Shown in pieces: positions 8,752 through 17,784 of a DNA stretch of 35,989 nucleotides. The notes under the pieces are model-generated. The model was not told the origin of the DNA, searched no databases, and was given only the letters and a program-made list of their open reading frames with translations. The first letter of the stretch is position 1, and every line of letters starts with the position of its first letter. Both the position numbers and the translations under genes were made by a program. Origin of the DNA: an uncultured beta proteobacterium (GTDB lineage Bacteria > Pseudomonadota > Gammaproteobacteria > Burkholderiales > Burkholderiaceae_B); contig CAJBTJ010000244.1 of assembly GCA_903958565.1 (NCBI GenBank), positions 1 through 35,989 of the forward strand, written 5' to 3'.

Positions 8752-9543
8752 TTACTGTCTTTGCAGCGCGGCGATTTCCTCAGGCTCAAAGCCTGCGGCT
8801 AACCGCGCGTGCACATTGAAGGGCCCTTTGAGCTTAGGGGCACGATACGTTGAAGCGAGCGCAGCGTATTGCGCCACCGGATCGAAACCGCGCTGCGCAC
8901 AAAGCCATCTGTACCAATAATTTCCAATCGCCACATGCCCGATCTCTTCGCGCAAAATGAGATCGACGATCTCTGCACCACGACGATCTCCACCACTTGC
9001 GAGCTTATGCCTGACTGCGGGTGACGCATCCAAGCCGCGCGCCTCGAGCGTACGAGGCACGAGTGCCAAACGCGCCAACACATCCTCTTGTGTGCGCTGT
9101 GCCATCTCCCACAACCCATCGTGCGCAGGGAAGTCGCCATAGCAATAGCCCAGGTCGGCCAAATGCTCCGACAACAATCGATAGTGCTCTGACTCTTCCC
9201 GTGCCACTCCAATCCACTCACGGTAGAACTTTTCGGGCATCCCAGAAAATCGCCACACAACATCCAAGGCGAGATTAATTGCATTGAACTCAATATGTGC
9301 GAGGGCGTGGATCAGCACTGCGCGGCCCTCGAGCGTATGCACGCTGCGGGATAAGAGTCCAGCCGGCGGAACAAAGTTTAGGGTAGGGCGTCCGGGGATA
9401 TGCATAGCAAGCCCACCATGCCCTCCGAGGTCGGCTTCAATGTCGATCGGGACATTTACGTCAGCGCGTTCGAGCCACATGGCTTTTGCGTCCCAAGACT
9501 TTTCTTGGAGTGCGGCGAGGGCAATTTGTCTAATTTCGTTCAC
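8752..9543 (-). CDS. DUF455 family ferritin-like protein
   Basis: AHIEFNAINLALD, EESEHYRLL and REEIGHVAIGNYWYRWLC (ExxH pairs) typical of DUF455 proteins; GTG start. Confidence 0.88.
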   Translation of the reverse strand: MNEIRQIALAALQEKSWDAKAMWLERADVNVPIDIEADLGGHGGLAMHIPGRPTLNFVPPAGLLSRSVHTLEGRAVLIHALAHIEFNAINLALDVVWRFSGMPEKFYREWIGVAREESEHYRLLSEHLADLGYCYGDFPAHDGLWEMAQRTQEDVLARLALVPRTLEARGLDASPAVRHKLASGGDRRGAEIVDLILREEIGHVAIGNYWYRWLCAQRGFDPVAQYAALASTYRAPKLKGPFNVHARLAAGFEPEEIAALQRQ

Positions 9544-9587
9544 AGGTCTTCGCTCAGCGATCCGGCGCTCTTGGTAATATGGTGATT

Positions 9588-10070
9588 ATGTCTGATCTAC
9601 TCTCTTCCGCAAACAGCCAACTACCACCTGCCCGCATCCCTCGGGCCGCTTTGTTACCAGGCTTGCTTGGTCTGGCCCCTTTTTGGGTGCTTGCTTTATC
9701 AACCATCGTCGGAACGGGGTTAGATCCACTCATCGCGCTGACGGCACTCATCATGTACGGTGCCATCATCCTGAGCTTTGTGGGTGCCTTGTGGTGGGGG
9801 CTGGCTGTACATGCTTCGGCGGATGCGCCACGCGGCACGCTCTTTGTCTGGAGCGTCTTTCCCGCACTGATTGGTTGGTTCGCCACACTCGCGCTGCCCG
9901 ATGTCGGGCTGAGAATGCTCATGGCCGGCTTAGCCCTGCAATGGGTGCTTGACGGACTGCTTGCACGCAAGGTGCCAGGTCTTATCCCAGGCTGGATGCT
10001 TCGCTTGCGCACCATGCTAACCGGTGGCGCCGTGGGCGCCTTAGGCTTAGCGTGGTGGCAGCTCGTTTAA
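9588..10070 (+). CDS. DUF3429 domain-containing membrane protein
   Basis: Several TM segments, IMYGAIILSFVGALWWGLAVH; start either ATG 9579 or ATG 9588 (the latter 7 nt after a TAATAT hexamer). Confidence 0.85.
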   Translation: MSDLLSSANSQLPPARIPRAALLPGLLGLAPFWVLALSTIVGTGLDPLIALTALIMYGAIILSFVGALWWGLAVHASADAPRGTLFVWSVFPALIGWFATLALPDVGLRMLMAGLALQWVLDGLLARKVPGLIPGWMLRLRTMLTGGAVGALGLAWWQLV

Positions 10071-10089
10071 GCGCGTAATTGCTTAAACG
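10064..10089. terminator. Perfect 9-bp inverted repeat at the convergent 3' ends of the DUF3429 and SET genes; T-tract on + side
   Basis: CGTTTAAGC-gcgtaatt-GCTTAAACG, then gatttagttttttt on the + strand; both stop codons lie in the arms. Confidence 0.65.
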
Positions 10090-10589
10090 GATTTAGTTTT
10101 TTTCTTGGCCTTCTTGGCCTTTTTTTCCGGCACGCCTAGCATCGTCCCTCGGCAGCTCGGTGCACCACAACGACATTCGTACTGAAGCTTCAGCTCCTTG
10201 GTTAGCTTTTCATCCTCAATGACCAGGCCATAATCGTAGTTAAGCTCTTCGCCACGCTTGATATCACGTTTAGCCATGATGTAAACGCGTTTGCCGCCTT
10301 TACCTTCTGAGCTTTCACAGTTCGGCTCACAAGCGTGATTAATCCATCGAGCCTCGTTGCCATGATCATCACCATCAATGACCTTGCCCGAGCTTAACGA
10401 GAAGAAAAAAGTATGAAACGGGTCGTCAGGATTGGTCGGATGCCTACGATCAGCTTCCTTGTTGCTAATGGTTTTACCACCGTACTCAATGATGCGGGTG
10501 CCTTCAGGGATGTTGCGCGCCGCGAATACGCCATTACCGTGCACCTTGGAACGCCTAACGATATGCCAAGGTTTTTCTGCTGTTGTCAT
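10083..10589 (-). CDS. SET domain protein-lysine N-methyltransferase-like protein with post-SET Cys motif and Lys-rich tail
   Basis: VHGNGVFAARNIPEGTRIIEYGG, RWINHACEPNCE, ELNYDYG, CRCGAPSCRG, KKAKKAKKKTKSV. Confidence 0.93.
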   Translation of the reverse strand: MTTAEKPWHIVRRSKVHGNGVFAARNIPEGTRIIEYGGKTISNKEADRRHPTNPDDPFHTFFFSLSSGKVIDGDDHGNEARWINHACEPNCESSEGKGGKRVYIMAKRDIKRGEELNYDYGLVIEDEKLTKELKLQYECRCGAPSCRGTMLGVPEKKAKKAKKKTKSV

Positions 10590-10607
10590 GGATGATGCTT
10601 CTAAAGA

Positions 10608-11429
10608 TCAGGTGTTTTTCACACCAAAACAATGTTGAGGCTCAGGGAACGCTCCGCTGCGCACCTCGTCGGCATACTGCTCCACCGCCTTGCGCATCAT
10701 TGTATCGAGATCGGCATAACGTTTGACAAATTTCGGCGCGCGCTCGCCACTTAATCCCAAAATATCTTCTGTCACCAGAATTTGTCCATCGCAAGCTGGT
10801 GATGCACCGATGCCGATCGTAGGGATGGAAACCTGTGCAGTAATGTCCGCTGCCAGCGCTTCTTGCACCCCTTCCAGCACGATGCCAAACGCACCCGCGC
10901 GCTCGACCGCATGGGCATCAGCAAGAATACGTGCGGCATCCTCCGGTGTTTTACCCTGCGACAAATAACCGCCCATCGTATTGACATACTGCGGCATCAA
11001 ACCAATATGCGCCAACACAGGAACGCCCCGCGCAGACAGGTACTGAATCGTTTCCGCCATGATCGCGCCGCCTTCAAGCTTCACGGCATCTGCACCATGG
11101 CTCAATAAATGGCCTGCACTGCGAAAAGCTTGCGCAAGCGACTCCTGATAGCTGCCAAAAGGCAAGTCCGCCACAATGCACGCTCGCTGCGTGCTGCGTG
11201 CCACGGCAGCCGTGTGTTGCGCAATGGTCTCGAGCGAAATTGACAAGGTATTGGGCAATCCGTAGGCAACCATTGCCGTCGAATCGCCGATCAAAATAAA
11301 GTCAACGCACGGATCTATGGCGCGTGCCACCGGTGCGCTGTACGCGGTCAACGCAACGATTTTGCGCTGGCCCTTGCACGCTATTAATCGCGGGATCGTC
11401 ATCCGCTTCACTACTGACTGCACGCTCAT
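10608..11429 (-). CDS. panB: 3-methyl-2-oxobutanoate hydroxymethyltransferase
   Basis: FILIGDSTAMVAYGLPNTLSISLE, DAVKLEGG, PVLAHIGLMPQYVN, IPTIGIGASPACDGQILVTEDILGL. Confidence 0.96.
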   Translation of the reverse strand: MSVQSVVKRMTIPRLIACKGQRKIVALTAYSAPVARAIDPCVDFILIGDSTAMVAYGLPNTLSISLETIAQHTAAVARSTQRACIVADLPFGSYQESLAQAFRSAGHLLSHGADAVKLEGGAIMAETIQYLSARGVPVLAHIGLMPQYVNTMGGYLSQGKTPEDAARILADAHAVERAGAFGIVLEGVQEALAADITAQVSIPTIGIGASPACDGQILVTEDILGLSGERAPKFVKRYADLDTMMRKAVEQYADEVRSGAFPEPQHCFGVKNT

Positions 11430-11438
11430 TTACAGCCT

Positions 11439-14105
11439 TTATTCGCTTGCAGTCGTTTTAGCCGCTTTTTTTGCAACCTTCTTCACAGCTTTTTTAGCCA
11501 CTTTTTTCACGGCAGCTTTTTTGGCTGGTGTTTTTGTTACGGCTTTTTTGACTGTCTTGGTCGCTGTTTTCGTCGCCGTTTTGGTCGCTTTCTTAGCGGG
11601 GGTTTTGGCAGCCGTCTTGCTCGCGGTCTTACCTGCTGTTTTGCGGCCAGGCTTATCCGGACGCGCCTCAAACTCAAAGCTCACTTTGCCCTCTGCACCA
11701 CGAGAAAGGTAGGCCTTGAACTTACGATTGGTGCGGCTCGACACAAACCCCTCTAGCAAATCTGTTTTCCCAGTCGCTAGCAACTTAACCATTTGATCAG
11801 GGCCGACTTCCTGCTGGAGAATCACTTTTCCAGAACGGAAATCGCAATTGCGCTCAGGGCCGACCGATTTTTCGCAGATGTAGCTCATGCCGTGCTCGTA
11901 CACCGGTGCCGTGCATTTCGGGCAGGGGCCTAGCGCGGTGCGACCCGAAAAATCAACCGGTTCATTGGACTCTTCATCTCGCTGACCAAAATCGAATTCC
12001 AACTTTGAATCAGGATCAAGCTTCAAAATAGCAGCAAACGGACGTCCCATTTTGCTGATGAAACCCTGCAAAGGTCCAATGTGTTTGTCCGTGATTAAGG
12101 TCTCGACCTCAACAGGCTCAAACGTGCGGCCTCCAGGGTGTTTGCCAATCGAGAAATCACATTTTGTACACGCATAGCGCCGATAATTTTCTTTTACCTC
12201 TGCGCCGCATTTCGGGCAGGGTGTCTGCAGGCTCACATAGTCGCCTGGCACCGTATCGCGGTCGTATTCCTTCGCGCGCTTCACAATTACTTGTGTCATC
12301 TGTGCAATTTCTTGCATAAACGCGAATCGCTCAAGCTCGCCTTGTTCGATTTGTTTAAGCTTGTGCTCCCACTCGCCTGTCAACTCAGGAGAGGTCAGTT
12401 CTTTAACGTCCAGCCCATTGAGTAGCGTCATCAATTGACGCGCCTTAGCGGTTGGAACCAAGTCACGGCCTTCGCGGCGTAAATAGTTTTCGTTGAGCAA
12501 GCCTTCGATAATTGACGCGCGCGTGGCCGGCGTGCCTAAGCCACGCTCTGACATCGCCTGCGCGAAATCGTCATCGTCCACAAGCTTTCCAGCGCCTTCC
12601 ATCGCTGACAGCAACGTGCCCTCGTTATAGCGGGCCGGCGGCTTCGTCACCAAGGGAACGCTCTCGACTTCCTCAGTGCGGACCTTCTCGCCTTCAGCCA
12701 CCGCAACAAGGGTCGCATCCTCACCTTGTACTTCACGACCCCAAACGGCTAACCAACCGGGGGACACCAACACCTTGCCCTCTGACTTAAATTGATGTGA
12801 CTGCACGATGGTCGTACGCGTCGTCAGACGGAACTCAGCCGCTGGGAAAAATATCGCCAGAAACCGTTTCACCACTAGGTCATATAGCTTGGCTTCGGCC
12901 TCACTCAGTTCTTTCGGAATCTGAAGCGTTGGGATAATCGCAAAGTGATCCGACACCTTTTTGTTGTCGAAAATTCGCTTGTTAGGTTTGACCCAACCAT
13001 TTTTTTTGATCGTCGCGGCATGCGGTGCTAAGCCTTTGCTTACGCCACCACCCTCGGCGAGCGCATCCATCGTTGCCTTCACGGTGTTGATGTAGTCCTC
13101 AGGCAAATGCTTGGAGTCCGTACGCGGATAGGTTAAGGCCTTGTGACGCTCGTAAAGACTTTGCGCCAGAGACAGTGTCGTCTTCGCAGAAAAACCAAAA
13201 CGACCGTTTGCCTCACGCTGCAACGACGTCAAATCAAACAATGCCGGGGCAGCTTCCGTTTTTGGCTTCGCCACTTCATTGACAATGCCAGACTGTCCAC
13301 GACATGCGGCAACAACACTTTTTGCAGCCGCTTCGACCCATAAACGCGATTCATGCTGCGCGGGGTCTTCAGGGTTTTTCTTGAAATTCGAATCAAACCA
13401 ACGACCTTCATACAAACCACCAGCTGCGACAAACGTCGCGCGGACTTCCCAATAATTGCGCGGCTCGAAGCGTCGAATTTTTTCTTCGCGCTCAAACACA
13501 ATGGCCAACGTAGGCGTCTGGACACGTCCGACAGGTGTTTTAAAAAATCCACCGTCCTTGCTGTTGAACGCGGTCATCGCACGCGTACCGTTGATGCCCA
13601 CCAACCAATCAGCCTCGGCGCGCGAACGCGCAGCGGCCTCGAGCGGCTTCATGGTGTCGTCGGACCGCAATTGCGTAAACGCTTCGCGAATCGCGTCTTG
13701 CGTCATCGACTGCAACCACAGGCGCTGCACTGGTTTTTTTTGCGAAGCGTATTGCTCGATGTAGCGAAAGATCAGTTCGCCTTCGCGCCCAGCGTCACAA
13801 GCATTAATGAGCGCTGAGACATCTTTACGCTTAATCAGTCGCACCAACATTTTGAGTCGTTCGGCTGACCGCTTATCACTTGGCCCGAGCTCAAACTGGG
13901 GAGGAATCACCGGAAGGTGGTTAAAACTCCACTTTCCCTTAACTGGGTCGTTCGGTGCGACCAAGCTCAAAAGGTGACCCACGCTTGAAGACAACACATA
14001 TTTGTCGTTTTCAAAGTAGTCGCCCTCGCGCGTGAAACCGCCTAGCGCTCTAGAAATATCAAGGGCGACCGAGGGTTTCTCAGCAATTATTAGTGTCTTA
14101 GTCAT
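11439..14105 (-). CDS. topB: DNA topoisomerase III with C-terminal K/A/T-rich histone-H1-like tail
   Basis: TLIIAEKPSVALDISRALGG, DAGREGELIFRYI, GRVQTPTLA, YPRTDS; zinc-type CPKCG repeats; about 65-aa basic tail. Confidence 0.95.
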   Translation of the reverse strand: MTKTLIIAEKPSVALDISRALGGFTREGDYFENDKYVLSSSVGHLLSLVAPNDPVKGKWSFNHLPVIPPQFELGPSDKRSAERLKMLVRLIKRKDVSALINACDAGREGELIFRYIEQYASQKKPVQRLWLQSMTQDAIREAFTQLRSDDTMKPLEAAARSRAEADWLVGINGTRAMTAFNSKDGGFFKTPVGRVQTPTLAIVFEREEKIRRFEPRNYWEVRATFVAAGGLYEGRWFDSNFKKNPEDPAQHESRLWVEAAAKSVVAACRGQSGIVNEVAKPKTEAAPALFDLTSLQREANGRFGFSAKTTLSLAQSLYERHKALTYPRTDSKHLPEDYINTVKATMDALAEGGGVSKGLAPHAATIKKNGWVKPNKRIFDNKKVSDHFAIIPTLQIPKELSEAEAKLYDLVVKRFLAIFFPAAEFRLTTRTTIVQSHQFKSEGKVLVSPGWLAVWGREVQGEDATLVAVAEGEKVRTEEVESVPLVTKPPARYNEGTLLSAMEGAGKLVDDDDFAQAMSERGLGTPATRASIIEGLLNENYLRREGRDLVPTAKARQLMTLLNGLDVKELTSPELTGEWEHKLKQIEQGELERFAFMQEIAQMTQVIVKRAKEYDRDTVPGDYVSLQTPCPKCGAEVKENYRRYACTKCDFSIGKHPGGRTFEPVEVETLITDKHIGPLQGFISKMGRPFAAILKLDPDSKLEFDFGQRDEESNEPVDFSGRTALGPCPKCTAPVYEHGMSYICEKSVGPERNCDFRSGKVILQQEVGPDQMVKLLATGKTDLLEGFVSSRTNRKFKAYLSRGAEGKVSFEFEARPDKPGRKTAGKTASKTAAKTPAKKATKTATKTATKTVKKAVTKTPAKKAAVKKVAKKAVKKVAKKAAKTTASE

Positions 14106-14164
14106 TCTTATCCATTCTGACCCACACCTAAAAATAGGCGGTCGGGTCCATGCGTTAATTCAAG

Positions 14165-15097
14165 CTAGCGCGGATCATAAGGGCGCCGGGGAGTGCCGTG
14201 CAAGTTAGCACGAGTCGGCCCTTGTGCCCAAACCGATAAGGCTGAGGACCAAAATGTCTCTATATTAGTGGCAACCACTCTTTCAAACCCTAAGTCTACC
14301 CACGCCTGCTGCAAGACTTCAAGCGGTCGGCCCTGGTCAAGCGCCTTCGCCCCATTTTGTTTTGAAAGCTTCAGACCCTGTTGATCGACCACCAGCGGCA
14401 CATGTAAGACGGTCGGCTGCAGGTATCCAAATACTTCTCGAAGCATGTTTTGCCTAGCTGTGCTAGTAAGTAAGTCTTCACCTCTAACGATGGCTGTAAT
14501 CTGTTGTGCCGCATCATCGACGACTGCAGCAAGCTGATAGGCCCAAACCCCATCTGCACGCTTCACGACAAAATCGCCCACTGCATGCGCGACATCCTGC
14601 TCCAGCCAGCCTTGCCAGCGGTCCTCGAACCGATAGGTGCCCTCCGGTACTCGAACCCTCCAGGAAAGCGGCTGGCGGCCTATTGGTAGCCCCAGACGAC
14701 AGGTTCCGGGGTAGGGGTACTCTCCATCCGCGCGCCTTAAAGGGCCTTGGACAGCCGAGTCCGCGATTTCTCGACGCGTACATCCACAGGGATAAACGAG
14801 ATTTAACGACTGAAGGCTATCAAATGCCGACTGGTAGGCAGACATTCGACGAGATTGAAAGACAATGTCCTCATCCCATGCCATGCCAAGCGCTCGCAGT
14901 TGGCTCAAAATCGTCTCAACGGCGCCAGGAGCGTTGCGCGGGGCATCCAAATCCTCAATGCGCAGTAGCCACTTGCCACCATTGGCGCGCGCGTCTGCGT
15001 AGCTCGCGATCGCGGCCACCGCGGACCCCGCATGAAGCGGCCCGCTTGGGCTGGGCGCAAAGCGTCCACGGTAGGAAGACAAAGCAGGGGCCAACAA
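14165..15097 (-). CDS. gluQRS: Glutamyl-Q tRNA(Asp) synthetase
   Basis: [15 protein letters not shown], zinc site CGCTRREI...[19 protein letters not shown] start 5 nt beyond smg stop. Confidence 0.94.
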   Translation of the reverse strand: MLAPALSSYRGRFAPSPSGPLHAGSAVAAIASYADARANGGKWLLRIEDLDAPRNAPGAVETILSQLRALGMAWDEDIVFQSRRMSAYQSAFDSLQSLNLVYPCGCTRREIADSAVQGPLRRADGEYPYPGTCRLGLPIGRQPLSWRVRVPEGTYRFEDRWQGWLEQDVAHAVGDFVVKRADGVWAYQLAAVVDDAAQQITAIVRGEDLLTSTARQNMLREVFGYLQPTVLHVPLVVDQQGLKLSKQNGAKALDQGRPLEVLQQAWVDLGFERVVATNIETFWSSALSVWAQGPTRANLHGTPRRPYDPR

Positions 15098-15102
15098 GCT
15101 AA

Positions 15103-15561
15103 TCAGTGCAGCAAACGGTCGCCGTCATCACGTAGGAGCTCTTCGAGTATCAAGTGGTCGACTTCGGCCTCCTGACTCCAGAGCACCATCAAAGCGATGA
15201 TTTTTATTTTCTGCAACGAAACCGGCCCTTCCGTAGTCGCCATCGCGCGGTCAATCACAATCTCTCGCAACACGGGGGACAAAGCCTCGGTGGCCTCTAA
15301 AAACGTGATGAACCCAATCGCTATCGCGCCAAGATGTTGCTGCTCAGACTCGGCGTAGACCCGCGTGCCGTTGCCGGGTGTATGGGCAAGCTCTACACAT
15401 TGCTCGGTCGTTTCCGCCAAGCCGACTAGCCAGCCGAGCGCATCGTCAATGTCGGTGTGCTCAAACCCGGCAGCCGCGAGGCGCTTGGCCAACACCTCGG
15501 CCGAAGGACAGGCCTCGGGGGTGTAGTAGTTCTCAAACAGGTAAACCAGGATATCGAACAT
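15103..15561 (-). CDS. smg: Smg/DUF494 family protein
   Basis: [13 protein letters not shown]... start; 152 aa; adjacent to topB/gluQRS. Confidence 0.92.
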   Translation of the reverse strand: MFDILVYLFENYYTPEACPSAEVLAKRLAAAGFEHTDIDDALGWLVGLAETTEQCVELAHTPGNGTRVYAESEQQHLGAIAIGFITFLEATEALSPVLREIVIDRAMATTEGPVSLQKIKIIALMVLWSQEAEVDHLILEELLRDDGDRLLH

Positions 15562-15660
15562 AGTAGCTACGGGCTCCTGTTTTAACCGGGGCAACCATCG
15601 CCCCACGTTGTGATTCCACTTTACCCCTAAAAAACAAAAACGACAATCGCCACAGCAAAT

Positions 15661-17673
15661 TTATTTTGCGGGTGTTCGCCAGCGCATAAATTGCGTGGCA
15701 ACGGCCGGTGAGGCAAGCAACAGCCCAGCCAAACCGCTTTTCCAACCAGGAGCAATAAACAACAGGGCAGCAATCGCAAACACCCAGCGCTCCCATGTGC
15801 GCATCCCGGTCAAGAAATAAGCCGAGAACGATGCTGACAACAATACCAAACCAACCATGCAACCACTCAAGGTAATCACAAAGTCTTCCCACGTGAAGCC
15901 CTTCAGAACCAACAGCAACGAAGGCGAAAATACAAATACGAACGGTACAAGCAATTTACTGATGCCCAACCTAAATGCCGTATTACCTGTCTGGAACGGA
16001 TCGCTTCCGGCCATGCCCGCTGCGGCATACGCCGCAAGTGCTACGGGCGGGGTTAAGTCGGCAAGAATCCCGAAATAAAACACAAACATGTGCGCGGCAA
16101 GCGGCTGCACTCCAAGCTGAACGAGCGTTGGGGCCGCGACAGCCACCATGATGATGTAGTTCGCGGTCGTTGGGATCCCGCATCCCATCAAGATGCAAAC
16201 AATGCCTGTCATCGTCAAGGCAGCGATTAAGGTCAGCGTTTGCATATTTGCCATGAAGTCTGGCAGCACCGCAGACAAGGTGCCAGCAATCGCCTGCGAT
16301 GCGGCGATCACAATAAACGACACCTTGAACCCTACGCCCGTCAGCGTGACCACACCGATCACGATGCCAACCGTACCCGCCGCCGCGCCAACTGCCAGCG
16401 CATACTTCGCGCCAATCTCGAAGGCATCGTAGAGATCGCGCCAGCGCAGCCGCTGGGCCGGATTAAGCATGCCCACCACGATACATGCCGTGATGCCCGC
16501 GAACGCCGCCATGTAAGGCGTACGACCACTCACCAACACCCCAATCAAAACAAACAGAGGGATCAACGTAGGCCACCGCTTACGGAACGACTCTTTAAGC
16601 TTCGGCATCTCTTCTTCTGTCAGGCCACGCAAATTTTGTCGCTTGGCCTCAAAGTGCACTTGCATAAACATGCCGAAAAAATACAAGAAGGCAGGAAAGG
16701 CGGCTGCCATTGCAATATCTTGATAAGGGATATTAAGAAACTCAATCATCAAGAACGCAGCTGCGCCCATGATAGGCGGCGTAATCTGCCCACCCGTGCT
16801 TGAGGCGGCCTCAACCGCCGCGGCGAAATGTCGCGGGTAGCCCACCCGGATCATCGCTGGAATCGTCAAGGATCCCACAGTCACCGCGTTCGCGATCGAA
16901 GAGCCGGACAGCATCCCGAACATCGCCGAGCCCACAACAGAGACCTTGGCCGGCCCACCTGCATAACGCCCAGCAACGGCCGAGGCCACATCCAGAAATA
17001 ACTGGCCAAGCCCAATCCGCGTCGCGAGTACACCGAACAACACAAAATGAAAGACGTACGTCGCGACAACGCCTACCGCTACACCATAGACGCCCTGACT
17101 CGTGAGGTACATATGGTTAACAATTTGCGGCCACGTATTACCCGCATGCTGCAGTAATCCTGGGAACGCTCTGCCGTACATGGCATAGGCCATAAAGACG
17201 ATCGCGATGACTGGCAGAGGCCATCCCATTGCACGCCGTGTGCCTTCGAGCAAGCCCACCATCAAGATCGTGCCCATCACCACGTCGAGCGTAGAGGGGT
17301 TTCCGACCTTGAAAGCAAGGTCTTCAAAAATGTATGGGATATATAAAACGGTCAAGGCCAATGCGATGGCAACAATCCAGTCAAAGAGCGGCACCCCCCC
17401 TGGTGCAAGCCATGTCGATTTTGGTGTTCGGTTGTATGCACTCTTATTAAAACCAAAGACCAAGAAAATCAAACTCAATACAAACGCCAAATGCACGCCT
17501 CGATGCGTTGACTCTCTGAGCAAACCGAAACCCGCGGTGTAATAGTGAAACGCAGACAAGGAGACCAACAAAATAGACACGATCCAGGCAGCGACTGGCG
17601 TGACAGGTCGAAACCGAATGTCCGGATCAAATTTTTCTGTTAGTGCCTGTGCCTTGGCTTCATCTATTTGCAT
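15661..17673 (-). CDS. TRAP transporter permease, fused 4TM/12TM (DctMQ-type)
   Basis: 670 aa, many TM segments; GSSIANAVTVGSLTIPAMIRVGYPRHFAAAVEAASSTGGQITPPIMGAAAFLMIEF typical of TAXI-associated TRAP permeases. Confidence 0.95.
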   Translation of the reverse strand: MQIDEAKAQALTEKFDPDIRFRPVTPVAAWIVSILLVSLSAFHYYTAGFGLLRESTHRGVHLAFVLSLIFLVFGFNKSAYNRTPKSTWLAPGGVPLFDWIVAIALALTVLYIPYIFEDLAFKVGNPSTLDVVMGTILMVGLLEGTRRAMGWPLPVIAIVFMAYAMYGRAFPGLLQHAGNTWPQIVNHMYLTSQGVYGVAVGVVATYVFHFVLFGVLATRIGLGQLFLDVASAVAGRYAGGPAKVSVVGSAMFGMLSGSSIANAVTVGSLTIPAMIRVGYPRHFAAAVEAASSTGGQITPPIMGAAAFLMIEFLNIPYQDIAMAAAFPAFLYFFGMFMQVHFEAKRQNLRGLTEEEMPKLKESFRKRWPTLIPLFVLIGVLVSGRTPYMAAFAGITACIVVGMLNPAQRLRWRDLYDAFEIGAKYALAVGAAAGTVGIVIGVVTLTGVGFKVSFIVIAASQAIAGTLSAVLPDFMANMQTLTLIAALTMTGIVCILMGCGIPTTANYIIMVAVAAPTLVQLGVQPLAAHMFVFYFGILADLTPPVALAAYAAAGMAGSDPFQTGNTAFRLGISKLLVPFVFVFSPSLLLVLKGFTWEDFVITLSGCMVGLVLLSASFSAYFLTGMRTWERWVFAIAALLFIAPGWKSGLAGLLLASPAVATQFMRWRTPAK

Positions 17674-17691
17674 ACAAACTCTCTTTAAATG

Positions 17692-17729
17692 TTAAGGGCG
17701 GTATCACGCTCGCGCGATCACCGCCCTAA
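17692..17729 (-). promoter_or_regulatory. Stem-loop in the TAXI-permease intergenic (AGGGCGGT...ACCGCCCT)
   Basis: 8-bp perfect stem (17695-17702 / 17720-17727), weak T-rich sequence following on the minus strand. Confidence 0.6.
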
Positions 17730-17784
17730 GATCTACCTATTTATCTCGATACAGCGCACTATCGTGCCTGCGCTGCACATCAAG

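Noticed and set aside
11450-11640. Repeated gcttttttt-like units resembling a tandem repeat or CRISPR array
   Set aside because: Irregular period and fully explained as coding for K/A-rich TopB C-terminus; no constant repeat plus unique spacers.
11317-11712. Plus-strand hydrophobic ORF rich in F/A/V (SLAVVLAAFFATFFTAFLATFF...)
   Set aside because: Mirror of the topB Lys/Ala repeat tail; the apparent TM pattern is a codon-reversal artefact.
14506-15102. 198-aa plus-strand ORF opposite gluQRS
   Set aside because: Antisense to a well-supported gluQRS; composition (R/P/H-rich) typical of a shadow frame.
15607-15660. Possible terminator after the TRAP permease gene (minus-strand gtttttgtttttt)
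   Set aside because: T-tract is clear but the preceding stem is only about 3 bp (CGA-ttg-TCG); not enough to call intrinsic.
16240-16803. 187-aa plus-strand ORF opposite the TRAP permease
   Set aside because: Shadow ORF of a clear transporter gene, His/Arg-rich with no recognisable motif.
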